DNA from: an uncultured Bacteroidia bacterium
GTDB lineage: Bacteria; Bacteroidota; Bacteroidia; Bacteroidales; F082
Assembly: GCA_902769875.1 (NCBI GenBank)
Contig: CACXQV010000020.1
Coordinates: 1 to 64,000, forward strand
DNA length: 64,000 nt
Reading direction: 5' to 3'
Shown here piece after piece: positions 18,721 to 27,068 of this stretch; position 1 is the stretch's first letter, and every line of letters begins with the position of its first letter. The position numbers and the translations under genes are program-made. A model generated the notes under the pieces. The model saw nothing but the letters and a program-made list of their open reading frames with translations, ran no database searches and was not told the DNA's origin.

Positions 18721-19241
18721 TGGGCAGGGACAAGCGGATACAGATTGCCTCGTTTGCCGACACCACCGTTGTTGGCATCAATTCCGGCTTGGTCGACTAC
18801 AAGTTGGCCTGGAATCTCAACAAAGTGCTCTCGTTGGACCTTGCCCGTTACGACGACCTTGTGTTCGAAGGCACGCCATATTCCTTTTTCTATTATACCA
18901 TCGGCGAAAACTACGATGTGTATAATCTCGTTTCATTGGTCTACAAAGACCGGATTCTGTTCCCCTTCAAGCCCCGCTTGGACTATCTTTTCCTCATCCA
19001 AGGCAACCTTTCCGCCGAGCGGCAAATCGACATTATGGGCCGACTTCGCGGCATCGATGGCATCGGACACGCCTTCATCCTCGAAAAAGGCAAAAACCTC
19101 CGGCAGGTGCTTGAAACCATCGCCGAGTGTGAGTTGCAAATGATCAATAGGAAAAAGAAGCAAAACAACATTAACGAAGTGCGCAAGCAGCTCAAGGCAC
19201 AGCAGGCCGAGATGGAGATGCTCAGGGCTGCCCAATCATAA
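18717..19241 (+). CDS. IPExxxVDY family protein
   Basis: A 174-residue protein of the Bacteroidetes IPExxxVDY family. The family motif region reads NSGLVDYKLAWNLNKVL near residue 22. The rest is a compact domain followed by a charged coiled-coil-like tail (RKKKQNNINEVRKQLKAQQA). The family has no assigned function but is often found beside rnc/fabF, as here. Translationally coupled to rnc. It overlaps the convergent GT39 gene by 20 bp at the 3' end. Confidence 0.8.
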   Translation: MMGRDKRIQIASFADTTVVGINSGLVDYKLAWNLNKVLSLDLARYDDLVFEGTPYSFFYYTIGENYDVYNLVSLVYKDRILFPFKPRLDYLFLIQGNLSAERQIDIMGRLRGIDGIGHAFILEKGKNLRQVLETIAECELQMINRKKKQNNINEVRKQLKAQQAEMEMLRAAQS

Positions 19242-21003
19242 TGTCAACGGTTTGACCCGCCGTCGCAAAGGTGGCAATCCTGTCGCTGATGCCCAAGGCG
19301 ATGCTGTTTTTCCCCAGTTTTATGTTTTCGCCGATGATGGCCGAAAGATGGCCTTCGTAGGTTTGGTGTGACTCCAATTGGTTGATTTTCTTGTGTATAG
19401 TGTAGATGAAATCGTTGGTGTTCAGGAAAATTACCTTGAGGTCCATATCGAATTCCTTGTGGCTGAAACTGATGGGCTGGTCGTAGGGATTGTGGATGGA
19501 GAAGTCCATTTCGATGGTGTCGCCAACATTGAAAACGGGTGTTTGGCTGATGCCGGCATTGGTGATGTTGAACTCGGTCACCAGCCGGTTGGCGGTTTGG
19601 AAGTGCTCGGCAAGATAGCCACGGAATTCCACTTTCCCGACCACGAAGTTCTCGGAATTGTTGCCGTCGCCACCACAAACGAGCACGGGTTGGCCAATCC
19701 AGTCGCGGTCGAACTGCCAGAGGTCGTATTGCGTCATCCTATCGTAATAGCATCGCAGGGTCGAGCTGGGCTTGCCCGTAAAGTAATGATACAAGGCAGG
19801 CCGCTGGAACGAGCCACGAAACACCACGGGACGGTCGCCCGCAACGGTCTCGATGGCTTCGTACAGCTCTTTTTTGTCGTTGAAGCCAAAGCGTGAGGCC
19901 AAAGGTGTCATCAAAATGATGCGTGCCACCAAGATAAGGGCAAGCGAAGGCAGCACGAAACGCCGTATGTATTTTCTTAACTTCGCATCGGCCAATGCTT
20001 TGCGATAGACCAACACCACTGCGGGAATCATACAGACGATGGTCCAATGTGGCTCCACATGACCCCGGAAGGCCGTCATCCAGAAGAAGAAAAAGAAGCC
20101 CACGAGAATAAAACGCAGGCCGCGCTCGAACACTCCGGCTGGTGTCCCACTTTCGCGGGAGGCAGGGCGAACCAATACATACACCACCGCCCCAAAAGTG
20201 AATGGATTGAAAATCAGTAGCTGGTTAGGAAGATATTCCCAGAAATAGCTCCATCGGAATGGCTCGTTTCGTTCCGAAATATGGTAGCGGATGCTCGGAA
20301 AACCGGCTTGGACCTGCCAAAGGATGTGTGGCACCAGCAGGACCAAGGCCAACAGACAGGCCACATAGAACTTGCCGTCTTTCAGCAAACGCATATTAGA
20401 AAGCACGACCAAGCCTAAAAGCAAGAAAGCGTGATACTTGCTGTAGACCATGCAAGCCATCATCAAGCCCATCAAAAGGGCGTTTTTCCACGAATTGTCG
20501 TGCAGATAGCGCTGATAGGCCAACAAAAACAAGGCGGAGAACAAAATCAAACCCACATCGGGCGTGGTGACGAAGCCGTAGATGTTGAACATCACCACCG
20601 AGAAGGCGAGGGTGAAGAAGATGAAGATAGTCTGATGGGTCGGCGTTTCGACAGGCTCAACGACCTTATTTTGTGTTGTTGGTTCAAGGCCCCTGAGCCT
20701 GTCGGAAGGTCGGCCATCAAAGGTTGCCATCCTCCAAATCACAAATAGCGACAAACACGAGGCAACGATCGTGAAAAACCTCACTCCCAAGCTGCCCGAG
20801 AAGAAAATGCTGCTCAGGAAGGTCATCAAACCCACCATGGGCGGATGGTCGAAATAGCCCCAAGCAAGGTGTTCGCCGTAAAGGGCATAATAGGCCTCGT
20901 CCTCTTGGATTTCGGTGAAGATGCCCTGCAAAAGGTTGACAATGAACCAAATGAAAAGGCCACAACAAAGGCAAAATCTCCAATTGAATTTGTCCTTTGT
21001 CAT
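19222..21003 (-). CDS. Glycosyltransferase family 39 (ArnT/PMT-like) membrane protein
   Basis: A 593-residue polytopic membrane protein. The first loop after the first span has EIQEDEAYYALYGEHLAWGY and DHPPMVGLMTFL, the acidic-loop signature of PMT/ArnT enzymes, which use polyprenyl-phosphate sugars. About ten membrane spans follow, then a C-terminal soluble beta-rich domain. It probably adds a sugar to a lipid or protein at the outer face of the inner membrane. The start at 21003 is chosen because the longer frame runs into a repeat element. A palindromic repeat (20647-20707) is translated in frame between spans as GRPSDRLRGLEP...VVEPVETP. Confidence 0.88.
   Translation of the reverse strand: MTKDKFNWRFCLCCGLFIWFIVNLLQGIFTEIQEDEAYYALYGEHLAWGYFDHPPMVGLMTFLSSIFFSGSLGVRFFTIVASCLSLFVIWRMATFDGRPSDRLRGLEPTTQNKVVEPVETPTHQTIFIFFTLAFSVVMFNIYGFVTTPDVGLILFSALFLLAYQRYLHDNSWKNALLMGLMMACMVYSKYHAFLLLGLVVLSNMRLLKDGKFYVACLLALVLLVPHILWQVQAGFPSIRYHISERNEPFRWSYFWEYLPNQLLIFNPFTFGAVVYVLVRPASRESGTPAGVFERGLRFILVGFFFFFWMTAFRGHVEPHWTIVCMIPAVVLVYRKALADAKLRKYIRRFVLPSLALILVARIILMTPLASRFGFNDKKELYEAIETVAGDRPVVFRGSFQRPALYHYFTGKPSSTLRCYYDRMTQYDLWQFDRDWIGQPVLVCGGDGNNSENFVVGKVEFRGYLAEHFQTANRLVTEFNITNAGISQTPVFNVGDTIEMDFSIHNPYDQPISFSHKEFDMDLKVIFLNTNDFIYTIHKKINQLESHQTYEGHLSAIIGENIKLGKNSIALGISDRIATFATAGQTVDIMIGQP
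20647..20707. repeat. Inverted-repeat element inside the GT39 gene
   Basis: TTCGACAGGCTCA at 20647-20659 pairs with TGAGCCTGTCGGAA at 20694-20707. The arms belong to a widespread REP-like word (GACAGGCTCAGGG). Read in frame they give DRLRGLEP and VVEPVETP in a loop between membrane spans. A single arm recurs at 41471-41494. Confidence 0.85.
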
Positions 21004-21016
21004 GGCCGTTTTTGTT

Positions 21017-21089
21017 TGTAGGGCTGTCACACTGTGGCAGCCGCATAGGAAACCAATCCAAGCGGCTGCCATGATATGACAGCCCTACA
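21017..21089. repeat. 73-bp inverted-repeat element (TGTAGGGCTGTCA family)
   Basis: TGTAGGGCTGTCA (21017-21029) and TGACAGCCCTACA (21077-21089) form perfect 13-bp outer arms; inside, GGCAGCCGC pairs with GCGGCTGCC. It lies between glnA and the GT39 gene. A related left arm occurs at 40780-40806. Confidence 0.88.
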
Positions 21090-21094
21090 GTTGA

Positions 21095-22606
21095 TTATCC
21101 CACATGGATGTTATCCTTCACCAATTTCAGGATTTTCTCCGTGTCGTTGCCCAATTCCTTGCGGAGGTTGGCATCGTTGAAGTTGGTGAGGAACTTGATC
21201 ATATAGTCTACGATGCTGTCGGAGAACACGCCCTTGGCGGTGTAAATCTCACGATCTTTGGCCAATTCCTTGGCGGCGGCCACGCAGCTGTCGGGCAGTT
21301 GCTCGAGGCTTTCCTGCAATTCCTTGTTCTTGTCGTCGTGGATGTTGACGCCGAGGCCGACATAAGTCTTTTCGGCGATTTCGAGGGCATCGGGCATCTC
21401 GAATCCATGACGTGCGGCGCAGCAGAGGGCGGCCATCAGCAGGTACATGTCGGCGCAGCCGTCGGAAGCACGCCATTCGAAGGTCTGCTTGTCGCTGAAG
21501 TCCTTGTTCGACTTGCGCTCAAGCGGGTTGGCATTGGCGGCCATGTCCTTGCCGTTGTTGATCCAGCCGAGCGGCACGCGCACCAAGGCGCTGCGGTTCG
21601 AGTAGGACCAGCACAGCGAGGTCGGGGCTTCCTGATGGGGCACAAGGCGGAGGAACGACAGCGGGTTGGGGTTGCCGAAGGCGGGCAACGAAGTGCCGGC
21701 CACCATATAGCCAGCGATGGCTTTCTTGCCATAGTCGCTGAGTTCGCCCTTGTTCACCATCACGCTCTTGCCGTCTTTCATGAACTTGCAGTGGACGTGC
21801 ATTCCCGAACCGGCCTTGCCCACCGTAATCTTCGGGGCAAAGGTCAAGGTGACGCCATATTCGTAGGCCAATTGGCGCATAATCCATTTGGCCACAACGA
21901 GTTGGTCGGCGGCATCCTCGATGTTGGTGGGCAGGAACTCGATTTCGTTCTGCTCATAAATCTTGCCGTCCAAGGTGAAGTTGCCCACTTCGGAGTGGCC
22001 GTACTTGATCAGTCCGCCGGCTTGGGCGATGAGGCGCATGGCTTCCACGCGGTATTGCGTGAACTTGTTGAACGGAGCGCTCTCGTGGTAGCCGCGTTGG
22101 TCGGGCACCTCGTAGATTTCCTCGTCGTCGGCGATGATGTAATACTCCAACTCGCCCATGGTCTCCATTTGCAAGCCCGTGGTCTTCTTGAACACTTCGT
22201 GGGCCTTGTGGAGGATGTGCTCAGGTGAGCTCTCGAAAGGCTCGCCGTCACGGTTGTAGAACGAGCAGAGGATGTCTAAGGTCGGGATTTCCGAGAAGGG
22301 GTTGAGGAAGGCTGTCTTGTACTTCGGCACCACATAGAGGTCGCTCTTTCCGGCTTCGATGAAGGGGAAGAGGCTCGAGCCGTCGACGCGCTCGCCGGCG
22401 GTGAGGATGTTCTCAAGGTGCTCCAAGCTGTGGATCACGAAGTTGAGGGTTTTCAGTCTGCCGTCCCAGCCACAATAGTGGAAGTTGACGAATTCGATTT
22501 GGTTTTCCTCGCAATAACGGATGATGTCGGCGCGAGTGAATTCCGATGCAGGCTTTTGGAGGTACTGCACCAGACGATTGGGGTTCATGGCAATTCTTTG
22601 GTCCAT
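21095..22606 (-). CDS. glnA: Glutamine synthetase
   Basis: A 503-residue glutamine synthetase that makes glutamine from glutamate, ammonia and ATP in the cytoplasm. Seen: the beta-grasp N-terminal region (VNFHYCGWDGRLKTLNF), the metal-binding METMGELEYYI, ITVGKAGSGMHVHCKFMKDG with the catalytic His, and the glutamate-binding NPLSFLRLVPHQEAPTSLCW. Start 22606 or 22588 (MNPNRLVQYL) are both possible. The leader is long (about 220 nt) and carries a large inverted repeat (22653-22797); its -7 element overlaps that of the divergently oriented neighbour. Confidence 0.93.
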   Translation of the reverse strand: MDQRIAMNPNRLVQYLQKPASEFTRADIIRYCEENQIEFVNFHYCGWDGRLKTLNFVIHSLEHLENILTAGERVDGSSLFPFIEAGKSDLYVVPKYKTAFLNPFSEIPTLDILCSFYNRDGEPFESSPEHILHKAHEVFKKTTGLQMETMGELEYYIIADDEEIYEVPDQRGYHESAPFNKFTQYRVEAMRLIAQAGGLIKYGHSEVGNFTLDGKIYEQNEIEFLPTNIEDAADQLVVAKWIMRQLAYEYGVTLTFAPKITVGKAGSGMHVHCKFMKDGKSVMVNKGELSDYGKKAIAGYMVAGTSLPAFGNPNPLSFLRLVPHQEAPTSLCWSYSNRSALVRVPLGWINNGKDMAANANPLERKSNKDFSDKQTFEWRASDGCADMYLLMAALCCAARHGFEMPDALEIAEKTYVGLGVNIHDDKNKELQESLEQLPDSCVAAAKELAKDREIYTAKGVFSDSIVDYMIKFLTNFNDANLRKELGNDTEKILKLVKDNIHVG

Positions 22607-22652
22607 TACGATTTTGTTATTTAAGATTTAAAGATTTAATATTCAAATATTT

Positions 22653-22797
22653 AACTACGGATTTGACGGATTTTACAGATAACAGAGTTTGAAATTTTGC
22701 AACTTCGTTGCGGATGGATACGGATGTTCGCAAAATCCAAAACTTTGGCTGCCAAATTCGAGCATCGGCATCCGTTTAATCCGTATAATCTGTAGTT
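22653..22797. repeat. Inverted-repeat element in the glnA leader
   Basis: The left end (AACTACGGATTTGACGGATT) and right end (ATCCGTTTAATCCGTATAAT then CTGTAGTT) are imperfect inverted copies of a word built on ACGGATT. The 145-bp element lies in the transcribed leader of glnA, where it could fold into a long RNA hairpin. Confidence 0.75.
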
Positions 22798-22823
22798 TTT
22801 TTGTTGCCAATTCAATGTTTTTG

Positions 22824-22840
22824 TATTTTTGCGCAAAGAT
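22824..22840. promoter_or_regulatory. Two opposing, adjacent -7 elements
   Basis: Forward TATTTTTG (22824-22831) and reverse TATCTTTG (22840-22833) lie face to face, one base apart. The forward one fits the 78-residue gene at 22889; the reverse one fits glnA. Polymerase can hardly use both at the same time. Confidence 0.6.
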
Positions 22841-22888
22841 AGAAATAAAAGTTCAACATTCTGCGAAAACAGGAAAAATAAAGAAAAT

Positions 22889-23125
22889 ATGGCATTAAGA
22901 GACTGGATGATTTCATTCAACAACGCCAAAACGATGGAGTCGAATGGCGAGGAAGGCATGGAACTGATTGAGGAATACGAGCGCGTGCTCGAAAAATTGG
23001 GCGAAGGGCCTTTCACCGAGGCCGAGAAAAATGTTCGCGAGGAGGTTTGCCGCAACCTTTACGAGTTGTACCTTATTAATGATGATGCGGCGAAGGCGGA
23101 GGAGTATCGGAAATTGTCTGAATGA
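22889..23125 (+). CDS. Small hypothetical protein, helical
   Basis: A 78-residue acidic, wholly helical protein (GMELIEEYERVLEKLGEG, then REEVCRNLYELYLINDDAAK and AEEYRKL), like a pair of TPR-type helices. It has its own -7 element 58 bp upstream and an ATG after an AAGAAAAT stretch. Not recognised. It faces away from glnA and is the last ordinary gene before the meaB-linked island. Confidence 0.65.
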   Translation: MALRDWMISFNNAKTMESNGEEGMELIEEYERVLEKLGEGPFTEAEKNVREEVCRNLYELYLINDDAAKAEEYRKLSE

Positions 23126-23173
23126 TATGGCTTTGTAGAGACTCGCCAGGGCACATCTTTACAAATAATGTGC

Positions 23174-23313
23174 GTAAACCGGCGGAATCGCAATTTTTTT
23201 GGCACGTTCCGCTGGTTTACGAACAAATCGAGTTGTAACTATCAACGTTTCAGCATATTAAAATAAGCATCCAACAACTTCTGCGCCCCAATGTAAGCAC
23301 TCGTCCGTTGGCC
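23174..23313 (-). repeat. meaB-3' repeat unit A (left edge of island)
   Basis: Contains the inverted repeat GTAAACCGGCGGAA / TTCCGCTGGTTTAC (23174-23187, 23207-23220), a linker, then a piece matching the 3' end of meaB (23247-23313). On the minus strand that piece reads GQRTSAYIGAQKLLDAYFNM then LKR and a stop. Homology ends near 23313. It marks the left border of the accessory region. Confidence 0.88.
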
Positions 23314-23431
23314 ACACACGTTGTTTCTATTTTGCGATTCGTTCATTAATCCATCGTTTCAGCAGAAATATTTGATCCATAAGGGTTTATGTTGCAAATA
23401 TCACAAACTTCCAACTGTTTTTGTCCAAAAA

Positions 23432-23476
23432 ATCACAAAATTCCGAACCAAACAAGAGAAAAAATCACAAAATTCC
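23432..23476. repeat. 45-bp direct repeat, left copy
   Basis: Matches 27006-27050 with about two differences. It contains two copies of ATCACAAAATTCC. The two copies bracket the 3.5-kb module 23507-26745. Confidence 0.85.
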
Positions 23477-23506
23477 AAACCTAACAAAAACTTTCCAAGG
23501 CGAATC

Positions 23507-24088
23507 TCATATTTTCAGCAATCCATAACGCCCTTGAACACTACTTCCAGCATTCGAGAACCGTACCCTTCGGAAGGTGCAATAGGATTCTTCTGTGTTG
23601 TGTAGATGCCCAAAAAGATGGTATTTTGGCCTGACATTCATAACGCTTTTGAAAAGGTGATAATCGCCGAAATTGATGCCATCCGACTCGTCAAGAATTC
23701 CTTGAGGCGGCTGATGCGTCAATAGAACATCCGTGTCGGCTGGGATGCGACCAAACAATTCGGGGAAATTGCCGTCAAGGTCGTCTTGTAAAAACATGGG
23801 CACACCGTAAAACTTGATGCCGTCAATGGTGATGCCGTCATTGCAGAGATAATGCACATCGTCTGGCAAACCTTCAATGTTGGCTCCATACAAGCAATCG
23901 TCGTGATTGCCTGCGATGAAAATCTTGTGTTTGTAAGGCAAGTTGCCAAACCATTCGATGAAGTCTTTGACTTCTTCTTCGGTGCCATCTTCGGTGATGT
24001 CACCTGTATGCACAACCACATCGGCTTCAGGCAAGTCTTTCAATTGATGATGCTTGCCGTGAGTGTCGGAGATATGTAGGATTTTCAT
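23507..24088 (-). CDS. Calcineurin-like metallophosphoesterase
   Basis: A 193-residue protein with the metal-binding motifs of the calcineurin superfamily in order: ISDTHGKH (residues 6-13), VVHTGDITEDG, IAGNHDDCLYG, LLTHQPPQG and LFGHLHNTEE. It should hydrolyse a phosphoester, possibly a nucleotide or nucleic acid. The start is the ATG at 24088, 2 bp after the stop of the MBL-fold gene, so both are translated from one message. Last gene of a three-gene operon in the island. Confidence 0.9.
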   Translation of the reverse strand: MKILHISDTHGKHHQLKDLPEADVVVHTGDITEDGTEEEVKDFIEWFGNLPYKHKIFIAGNHDDCLYGANIEGLPDDVHYLCNDGITIDGIKFYGVPMFLQDDLDGNFPELFGRIPADTDVLLTHQPPQGILDESDGINFGDYHLFKSVMNVRPKYHLFGHLHNTEESYCTFRRVRFSNAGSSVQGRYGLLKI

Positions 24089-24090
24089 GT

Positions 24091-25386
24091 TTATTCCTTT
24101 GCGTTGATTAAATCTATGGGCGTTTCGTCTGTGACATTGAGGACAGTATAACTTGGGAAAAGCGTTTTGTACTTTTCGGGCATTTCTGTGTGCATGGGAA
24201 CGATGCATTTCGGCTGAACATGCTCGACAATCTTTTGCAGCGATGCCACATCAGCGTGTCCGCTGGTGTGGATGTCAGGCAGTTTCTGTCTAAGTTCTGG
24301 CTTTTCTGTCAACCATTCCTTTAGCCGATTGATTTCAGGCTTGTCTTGTTCCCAGTATTGCGCCCAGATAGAGTTGGTAAGACATACTTTCGTGTCGGCA
24401 AGATACTTTTTCAGGTCACCAAGCAGTTTCGGACGAAACAGCAAAACATATTTCGAAGGATTCGTAGCCAAATCTGCCAGATCCATCTTTTTCTCCTTTG
24501 AGTACGGTCCATAGATGATGGTTTTGTCTCGCTCCATCATCATTGTGGTCAGCCTGTGGGGGTAGTAAATCATCAGGTTGGGATGGGTCTTTGCGGTGGG
24601 TATGGTCGGATGAACGCTATAGGCAAACTCCAAAACGTAGGCCGTATAGGGGTCGATGCATAACGTGCGGCCAGTTTTGAGGCTCGCCCTGTACAAAGCC
24701 ACTAGTCTGTCAATGTTTTGCGAGGAGCACCAAACCAAGTGCGCGTTGTCCTGATAGGATGAAAAACGCTTGACAAATTCATTCTCAACGGTTCTTTCTG
24801 TCTTTTGCTTAACGCCCCTGCCCAAATTCGTGCCTTCCAAAAAGAGGTAATCCACATGCTGTGGAAGGTGTTTGTACAGGATGCCTTTCTTTCCGTGAAG
24901 CCTGATGTCGCCGCTGTAGAGCAGGGTTTGACCGCCCATCTCGAATAGAAAAGCACAAGCTCCGTATGCCGAATGGTCCACAATATACTGAGTGATTCGG
25001 AAATCTTTGAAAGTGATAACGCCGTTTTCAAAGGTGTGTATATCCAAGCGTTGCGTAAGGTCTTCTCCGAAGATTCCTGACAATTCCATCAACATAGCAG
25101 TCTCATCCGAAGTAAAGACCTTTGTGCCGAGGGGAGCTTCGCAGAGTAGCCCGTAGTGGTCGCCGTGATAGTGGCTGAGGAAAATAGCGTCGCAGTTATT
25201 GAGCCATTTTCGTGCATTTTCACGAATCTCCTTTTGAGTCTCAGGGTCTTGCTCGTCATAATCCAATGGCAATCCGCAGTCGATAAGAATTCTTGCGTTG
25301 GGACTGACAAGCTCCACACAGTTCCCACCGATTTGGTGTGAACCTCTGAGGATGATAAACTTTATATTGTTTTGATTGCTATTCAT
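24091..25386 (-). CDS. MBL-fold hydrolase, RNase J/CPSF-like
   Basis: A 431-residue metallo-beta-lactamase-fold protein. The zinc motif is FLSHYHGDHYG (about residue 71), with further ligands in IVDHSAYGACAF and LYSGDIRLHGKKG. The late motifs IHTSGHADVASLQ and CIVPMHTEMPEKYKTLF match the beta-CASP motifs of RNA/DNA-processing nucleases, so a nuclease role is likely. It lies 9 bp after the PD-(D/E)xK-like gene and 2 bp before the metallophosphoesterase. A relation to housekeeping RNase J is possible but the gene is in an accessory block. Confidence 0.85.
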   Translation of the reverse strand: MNSNQNNIKFIILRGSHQIGGNCVELVSPNARILIDCGLPLDYDEQDPETQKEIRENARKWLNNCDAIFLSHYHGDHYGLLCEAPLGTKVFTSDETAMLMELSGIFGEDLTQRLDIHTFENGVITFKDFRITQYIVDHSAYGACAFLFEMGGQTLLYSGDIRLHGKKGILYKHLPQHVDYLFLEGTNLGRGVKQKTERTVENEFVKRFSSYQDNAHLVWCSSQNIDRLVALYRASLKTGRTLCIDPYTAYVLEFAYSVHPTIPTAKTHPNLMIYYPHRLTTMMMERDKTIIYGPYSKEKKMDLADLATNPSKYVLLFRPKLLGDLKKYLADTKVCLTNSIWAQYWEQDKPEINRLKEWLTEKPELRQKLPDIHTSGHADVASLQKIVEHVQPKCIVPMHTEMPEKYKTLFPSYTVLNVTDETPIDLINAKE

Positions 25387-25395
25387 GTTTTATCT

Positions 25396-26139
25396 CTAAA
25401 CTGGTTCGTTTAATATTTGACTTTTTGTTCTTTCTTTGTTTTGATTGAATTCGATGGTTTCTCCTACATATTCTTTGAACTTAGAATATATATCTTCCCA
25501 TGTAATAGTATGTGTTTCAAACCCATATTTGGCCTCCGTGCCTAAGTTAATATTAGTTCTTTGTTTCGGAATGATTGCTATATAATAGGCTTGTTGACAA
25601 TCTTTGATTGTGCTGACCATTCTCTCTACTACAACATTTTCTCCAATCTTTCTATTCCTGCCTCTACTTTGTTTCAATCTAAGTTGAGGGTCATTATCAA
25701 TGACCATACTCTTTTGTTTTTGCTCCAGTGATTCTCCATAGAAGTCATGTAATAGTTGGAAAAAGTAGTTTTTTAGTCTTAATTGAAAATACAAATTTGA
25801 AGCATGGTCTTTGTCGTACATATCACAACCATTCATATAAACCTCATGATGAGTTTTTTGATCTTGAAGATTGTAATACTTGCAGCAACTAGCTTTAGCT
25901 TCTATGAAAAAGACAACATTCTGTCCTTTTTCATTCTTAGCTTTAATCATCATGTCTGGGTCACCGAAATCTGATAATGAAAACTCATTATACAATTCAA
26001 AGTCGGTGAAGTTACCTTCAATTTTTGCCAAGTCTTTGATGAATACTCTCATCGATTCCTCTCCGCGTTCTTTGTCAAGAGCCATTCCATAAAACAGTGC
26101 ATTCATCGCACCACGTTCTGAATATCCTATTATTTTCAT
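25396..26139 (-). CDS. Putative PD-(D/E)xK nuclease-like protein
   Basis: A 247-residue protein, AT-rich in codon use. Residues 55-85 hold NEFSLSDFGDPDMMIKAKN followed by VVFFIEAKASCCKYYNL; an acidic residue, PD and then ExK in this spacing is the hallmark of the PD-(D/E)xK fold. The N-terminus (MKIIGYSERGAMNALFYGMA) is not recognised. First gene of the operon with the MBL-fold protein and phosphoesterase. Inferred role: nucleic-acid cleavage in defence or element biology; not proven. Confidence 0.6.
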   Translation of the reverse strand: MKIIGYSERGAMNALFYGMALDKERGEESMRVFIKDLAKIEGNFTDFELYNEFSLSDFGDPDMMIKAKNEKGQNVVFFIEAKASCCKYYNLQDQKTHHEVYMNGCDMYDKDHASNLYFQLRLKNYFFQLLHDFYGESLEQKQKSMVIDNDPQLRLKQSRGRNRKIGENVVVERMVSTIKDCQQAYYIAIIPKQRTNINLGTEAKYGFETHTITWEDIYSKFKEYVGETIEFNQNKERTKSQILNEPV

Positions 26140-26232
26140 GGTTTGGATTATTTTAGAATTATACTTATGATTCTCAAATTGCTAAACTAAACAACATTTC
26201 CAGTTATTTCCAAATGCCCTTTTCTTGATAGA

Positions 26233-26745
26233 TTAAAACACAATTCTTGGATTGTAATTCCCGTGAATAAAGGGGCGCAGAAATGCCACATGGTGGATTT
26301 CCTCTTGTTCCCATTTCCAATAGAGTTCTGGGATTTGTTTTACCGCCCAGCAAATGGCGCTTAACGTTTCGCTGCCGTAGAGTTTTTCATCGATTGCAAT
26401 AAGGCATAGTTCCTTGATTTTTTCTGGTGACAAACCGCCACATATAGTCATGCTTCCATAAAATCTCACCCTGTATCTGTTACAGATTCGAGGCATTAGT
26501 TCTGCCAAAGAGCCGTTGATTTCATCTTCCGTAAAAGGATTGTTGTCTTGTTTCGGGAGCCGGTCATAAAGCCATACTTCAGCAGCACTATAAACGGTGG
26601 TTCGAATTTCATCGTAGGTTTCCCAGTCAAAATCACGCTTTAATTCTTTGATGTAAGCTTTTGTCAGCATTTTTAGAGCCTTTAGAGCATCCATCTTTTC
26701 GCCTTCTTCGGCATACTTTTCAAATAGTTCTTCAGTTTCTGTCAT
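26233..26745 (-). CDS. Hypothetical protein
   Basis: A 170-residue, mostly helical, acidic protein starting MTETEELFEKYAEEGEKMDA. It has the stretch NPFTEDEINGSLAELMPRI and an aromatic-rich C-terminus (PELYWKWEQEEIHHVAFLRP). No family is recognised. It lies 93 bp upstream of the nuclease-like operon on the same strand and inside the same repeat-bounded module, so it may belong to it. Confidence 0.6.
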   Translation of the reverse strand: MTETEELFEKYAEEGEKMDALKALKMLTKAYIKELKRDFDWETYDEIRTTVYSAAEVWLYDRLPKQDNNPFTEDEINGSLAELMPRICNRYRVRFYGSMTICGGLSPEKIKELCLIAIDEKLYGSETLSAICWAVKQIPELYWKWEQEEIHHVAFLRPFIHGNYNPRIVF

Positions 26746-27068
26746 ATTGATGATTTTGTATTAACAATGAATTTCATTGGTAGTGTTTCAACCAGTGTGT
26801 CCGAAGTCTGTAGACTTCAGGGATGCGGTGCAAAGTTAGACAAATATTTTCATTTCAATCATTAGGATTTCATCCATATTAATACGAATGAGAATTTTTA
26901 GATAAGTGCTTTTTGAAGTAAGTTTCACTTAAAAAGGCAAAAATCTCTACGAAAGCATCGAAAAAACAATATCAAACAAAATTCCGATATTTTTTCGGCA
27001 AAATTATCACAAAATTCCGAACCAAACAAGCGAAAAAATCACAAAATTCCGAAAACGAAGGTTGTGTT
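26746..27068. other. Non-coding, repeat-rich gap
   Basis: No gene is seen. The stretch holds AT-rich sequence, the right copy of the 45-bp repeat (27006-27050) and CAAAATTCCG words that resemble those at 23432. The words TTTTTTCGGCAAAATTATCAC recall the TTTTGCGATTTTCGGC motif found before the DUF4143 ATPase at 60061, so this may be a relic of such a gene's upstream region. Confidence 0.5.
27006..27050. repeat. 45-bp direct repeat, right copy
   Basis: Partner of 23432-23476; see there. Lies just before meaB-3' unit B. Confidence 0.85.

Noticed and set aside
21104..22228. 374-codon forward frame opposite glnA
   Set aside because: A long shadow due to high GC codon bias of glnA; no promoter or family match.
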